NCBI GenBank assembly: GCA_009773005.1
Contig: WOUT01000015.1
Location: 1 to 50,524, forward strand
Direction: 5' to 3'
Origin: Chloroflexota bacterium
GTDB taxonomy: Bacteria > Chloroflexota > Anaerolineae > Anaerolineales > Anaerolineaceae
DNA: 50,524 bases
Shown: piece by piece, positions 47,898 to 50,524 of the stretch
How positions within the stretch are numbered: position 1 is the stretch's first letter
How the letters are laid out: each line of letters opens with the position of its first letter
Program-made: the position numbers and the translations under genes
Notes under the pieces: model-generated
What the model saw: only the letters and a program-made list of their open reading frames with translations
Database searches by the model: none
Told to the model about the DNA's origin: nothing

Positions 47898-47994
47898 TGT
47901 CATTGCGAGTCCCGCAGGGATGAAGCAATCTCTTGCTCACCTCTTGAAAAGTAAAGGTGGGATTGCTTCGCCGTAAACCTGGCTCGCAATGACA
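47898..47994. repeat. MITE-like inverted repeat
   Basis: TGTCATTGCGAG...GAAGCAATCT on the left and GGGATTGCTTCG...CTCGCAATGACA on the right: the outer 12 bp are perfect inverted repeats, the inner 10 bp nearly so, around a centre of about 30 bp. This TCATTGCGAG / GAAGCAATC design is a widespread non-coding inverted repeat in bacteria. It has been inserted in or next to the end of methylase remnant 1. Confidence 0.8.
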
Positions 47995-48002
47995 ATCAGG
48001 GC

Positions 48003-48200
48003 TTAAGTGCCTTCAACGATTTTGATCTCGTCCGGGGTGAGGTTGTAGAGTTCGTAAACGAGCTTGTCGATCTCGCGGTCGGTGGAGGCGATGTCGCGCG
48101 CCAGGCGTTCTTGTTCCTGCGGGGTTTGGGCGGTGCGTTTGTGCAGGTCGAGCATGCGCTCTAACCTCGCTACTGTGCACCAGTTCGTGAAGACAATAAT
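48003..48200 (-). pseudogene. Remnant 3' end of an Eco57I-type methylase gene, copy 2
   Basis: In one frame: FTNWCTVARLERMLDLHKRT, then QTPQEQERLARDIASTDREI, DKLVYELYNLTPDEIKIVEGT and stop. It parallels the C-terminus of the complete gene (VERMLDLHKRTA...TPQEQERLARDIASTDREIDKLVYELYGL). FTNW also occurs in the complete protein, about 45 residues before its ERMLDLH, so copy 2 may carry an internal deletion; this could be chance. The frame is continuous with the preceding gene's stop codon at 48201. Confidence 0.85.
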
Positions 48201-48833
48201 TTAGCGGTATTTCGTTTTTCTTTTTTTACTCAATTTACCAATTTGTTGAGTTAAGTCATTATTCTTTTTATTCGTCTTCTCAAGCAATTCAAGTATTAAA
48301 GGGTCAATTCCTGGACTTTCAATAATGTTTTGTAAGGTATGAAGGTTTTTATTCAATTCAGAAATAAATTCAAAGGCTAATGTCGCATTATTATTGATTT
48401 TTGATAGAATAAATTTTTCATATAAGATATTACATTTTTGTGTCGAAGCATAAAAATTCGCAAATACTTGTACAACAATTGGTTCAAATAATGTTGGTAT
48501 GTCACCACTAGATTTGTAAATCTCCCAATAGGATGTATCAAACATTAGAAAAGGGTATTCTTCTCCAAATAAGAAACGGCCTTTTTGTTCGAATTTTGGG
48601 ATATTATTTTTAATTTGAATAGCAATGTCTTCAATTTCAACTCTTATTATTTTTAAGAAATCAAGAATTCTATTTGTATCGTTTATACCTTTTTCAAGAT
48701 CTACCAATTTCTTTTCTTCGTCTCGTAAAAATCGAGTTATTATTATCGTTGCAATTGATCCAAGTAAAACTCCTGCAATTAATGTCGCTCCGCTATTTGA
48801 TAAAAAACTAAACCAAAACTCTTCCCAAGTCAT
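48201..48833 (-). CDS. Small membrane-anchored protein of unknown function, AT-rich
   Basis: 210 residues. One N-terminal membrane helix (SNSGATLIAGVLLGSIATIIITRFL, about 12-36), then a cytosolic helical region rich in Lys, Ile and Asn, ending KLSKKRKTKYR. No recognised domain. The ATG directly follows the stop codon of the methylase gene (TAAATG), so translation is coupled. Base composition is far more AT-rich than the flanking methylase ends, which suggests recent acquisition with the new specificity region. It may be a partner of the restriction system, but this is only a guess. Confidence 0.65.
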   Translation of the reverse strand: MTWEEFWFSFLSNSGATLIAGVLLGSIATIIITRFLRDEEKKLVDLEKGINDTNRILDFLKIIRVEIEDIAIQIKNNIPKFEQKGRFLFGEEYPFLMFDTSYWEIYKSSGDIPTLFEPIVVQVFANFYASTQKCNILYEKFILSKINNNATLAFEFISELNKNLHTLQNIIESPGIDPLILELLEKTNKKNNDLTQQIGKLSKKRKTKYR

Positions 48834-50524
48834 TTAACCACCCTCAACTATCTTGATCTCTTCCGCGGACAATCCGTACAACTCATAGACCAGCTTGTCA
48901 ATCTCCCGATCCGTGGACGCGATATCCCGCGCCAGGCGCTCCTGCTCCTGCGGGGTGGTCGCGATCTTTGCGCCCCCGAGCGCAGCGAGAGGGGCAGCGG
49001 TGCGTTTGTGCAGGTCGAGCATGCGCTCCACCAGTGCCACCATACGGTCATGCTGGGAAACCTCCTTTTTGTTGCTCATATTTAACTTTATTATAGGTAT
49101 CTTATTTGTTGTTGGTCCATCAAAGTGCATTGTTCTTATCGCTTTTGCGAAAACAAAACGATAAGTGTACCAATTAGTAAATTTCGATAACAACAACCCT
49201 AATAGAAATTTACTTGAATATTCAGAATTAGTGATTAATTGGTTGACAGTATCGAGAATTACATATTCCTGTTTATTCATTTCCGAACTTATTGTTCCAA
49301 TTAATTTTACATGAGGTACAGGGTTTTCTATGTGAGCAATAATATTTTGAAATAATAAACTCTCGTTTTGAATAATTGAATTTGGAAATTCTTTAATCGC
49401 TTTTATTTTACAAAAACCCTTAATCCCAGTGAACGAATACCTTGATATCTGTTTTCCGCCTAACACTTTCAAATCACTCGTTTCAGAAATTAAATGCTTT
49501 TGAAACATTCCTCCCCTAGTATTTGAAATAAGTTCATTAAATCTACGGCTATTTCTCCATACTTTCTTTGCTATGTGGATTTCATTATTTGTCAGGTCAT
49601 TTAGAATGAATCCAAAAAAACTACAATCATTTTTATCCACTTCAGATATCAATTCAAAACTATGTAATGTATTCTTATAAGACTTGTAATTATTTTGATT
49701 AATACCTTTTTTCAATACGTAAATTACTTGTTCTAATAAAACTTCCTTCCAAGCCCGATTTACATCACATACTGATAATAAGTTGTTTAAGATAATATTC
49801 CTTGTTTGTTCCCAAACTGAAGAATATAAGAATGGTTTTGGAACAATAAAACCATTTAATCCTAGTGGTTTCGTGCTTTGTAGTGATCTAATCATCATAA
49901 GAGCAGCTGAATCGGTTGAACCAACATCGAAGGTTTTTAGATACTCCCGCTCTCTAATCGAGAAATCAGCCCCATACGGCGGATTGCCGATCACCGCGTC
50001 AAAACCGCCTTTCGCGAACACCGCCGGAAACGCCCTTTTCCATTCGAAGGGGTTGACCCGCTCGCGCTCTTTTTCATCCACCGCCAACTGACCCTCAAAG
50101 TAATCCTCGCCGATGAGCGAGTTGCCACACTGGATGTTCCTGCCCAGATCAGGCAGCACGCGCTCCAAGCCCAGGCTCAACTGCCCGCTTTCCTCTTCCA
50201 AGACCTTCAAGAGCAGGCTCAGCTTGGTGACCTCAACGGCCTGGGCGTCAATATCCACCCCGTGGATGTTGTTGACTAATATCTCTTTTTTCTTCGCGGT
50301 CGTCAGCTTCCAACCGCCACCGCTCGCCGCTGCCAGCGCCGGGTTCCTGCCCTTCGCCCACTTTTGCGGGTCATTTTCGGTGTACCACTGCACGTGCCAG
50401 TCCAGCAGGCGCTGGTAAGCCCCCAGCAGGAACGAACCGCTGCCGCAGGCGGGATCCACGAGCTTCAGTTCCGCCGCACCCTCCGGGGTCTTGCCTTCCA
50501 GCAGCTTGCCAACCGTGTTCGCCA
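48834..50524 (-). CDS. Eco57I-type DNA methylase / type IIG restriction enzyme, N-terminus outside the window
   Basis: At least 562 residues; the frame stays open to the window edge (ANTVGKLLEGKTPEGAAELKLV precedes the first listed motif), so a start at the GTG of VDPACGSG is wrong and the nuclease part, if any, lies beyond. AdoMet motif I is DPACGSGSFLLGAY, motif IV is GNPPYGADFSIRE, typical of N6-adenine methylases. The C-terminus (LVERMLDLHKRTA...DREIDKLVYELYGL) is the helical end typical of type IIG/Eco57I enzymes. The middle (about 49080-49980), expected to be the target recognition region, is strikingly AT-rich, while both ends are GC-rich. Confidence 0.88.
   Translation of the reverse strand, partial: ANTVGKLLEGKTPEGAAELKLVDPACGSGSFLLGAYQRLLDWHVQWYTENDPQKWAKGRNPALAAASGGGWKLTTAKKKEILVNNIHGVDIDAQAVEVTKLSLLLKVLEEESGQLSLGLERVLPDLGRNIQCGNSLIGEDYFEGQLAVDEKERERVNPFEWKRAFPAVFAKGGFDAVIGNPPYGADFSIREREYLKTFDVGSTDSAALMMIRSLQSTKPLGLNGFIVPKPFLYSSVWEQTRNIILNNLLSVCDVNRAWKEVLLEQVIYVLKKGINQNNYKSYKNTLHSFELISEVDKNDCSFFGFILNDLTNNEIHIAKKVWRNSRRFNELISNTRGGMFQKHLISETSDLKVLGGKQISRYSFTGIKGFCKIKAIKEFPNSIIQNESLLFQNIIAHIENPVPHVKLIGTISSEMNKQEYVILDTVNQLITNSEYSSKFLLGLLLSKFTNWYTYRFVFAKAIRTMHFDGPTTNKIPIIKLNMSNKKEVSQHDRMVALVERMLDLHKRTAAPLAALGGAKIATTPQEQERLARDIASTDREIDKLVYELYGLSAEEIKIVEGG

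Noticed and set aside
47670-47903. Open frame of 77 codons ending in RRSIRLKGYVFL
   Set aside because: Only its last 18 codons are meaningful, as the shifted N-terminus of the broken transposase.
47156-48200. CRISPR array suggested by repeated tracts
   Set aside because: Repeats are of unequal length and spacing and are explained as methylase tails, REP palindromes and a MITE.

Overview
The window looks like chromosomal DNA of a Chloroflexota bacterium, most likely class Anaerolineae. This is inferred from the gene repertoire: lipoproteins with Thr/Pro-rich linkers, an NBR1-type Ig-like domain protein, pyruvate phosphate dikinase, unusual complex-I-like antiporter subunits, and an L31 protein with a C-terminal extension. 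No rRNA or tRNA is present to fix the taxonomy. Most genes lie on the minus strand in long, tightly packed transcription units with good Shine-Dalgarno sites.

Layout. 1-2.4 kb: 3' part of recA and two exported proteins (+). 2.4-5.7 kb: an S-adenosylhomocysteine / methylthioadenosine salvage operon (mtnA, PfkB kinase, ahcY; -). 5.9-8.3 kb: a lipoprotein lytic transglycosylase with a TPR region (+), apparently from a leaderless mRNA. 8.4-11.1 kb: ppdK (-). 11.3 kb: a receiver-only response regulator (+). 11.8-14.3 kb: tdk-hpt-cca (-). 14.4-15.7 kb: rplU-rpmA-rpmE from a near-consensus promoter, with the L31 gene fused to an RpoA-CTD-like domain. 15.75-23.9 kb: a probable operon of hydantoinase, three complex-I/Hyf-like membrane proteins, a coiled-coil protein and SelB.

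24.6-40.7 kb is the most interesting region, a purine-catabolic island. One unit (40.64 to about 33.44 kb) encodes 8-oxoguanine deaminase, adenine deaminase, a GntR/UTRA regulator, two different carbamoyltransferases and carbamate kinase. A second unit (33.37 to about 24.6 kb) encodes a BMP/nucleoside-type ABC importer, a threonine-synthase-like PLP enzyme, a GT2 glycosyltransferase and a TrpB-like PLP enzyme. With the hydantoinase, the set suggests uptake of purines, deamination, ring opening, phosphorolysis of ureido intermediates to carbamoyl phosphate, and ATP formation by carbamate kinase. It resembles the E. coli ygeW-hyuA-yqeA-ssnA region, but with a second carbamoyltransferase and without a recognisable YgeX or YgeY. 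The first promoter is flanked by two palindromes, TTGTC(A/T)GACAA, 54 bp apart, which are good candidates for the GntR operator.

40.7-46.6 kb holds folD, a UDP-glucose dehydrogenase family gene, an arsC-type reductase and uvrA. From 46.6 kb to the end the DNA becomes patchy: a frameshifted REP-associated transposase with REP-like palindromes, a MITE-like inverted repeat, two remnant 3' ends of an Eco57I-type methylase gene, a small AT-rich membrane-protein gene, and an intact but window-truncated Eco57I-type methylase / type IIG gene whose AT-rich centre suggests a swapped specificity region.
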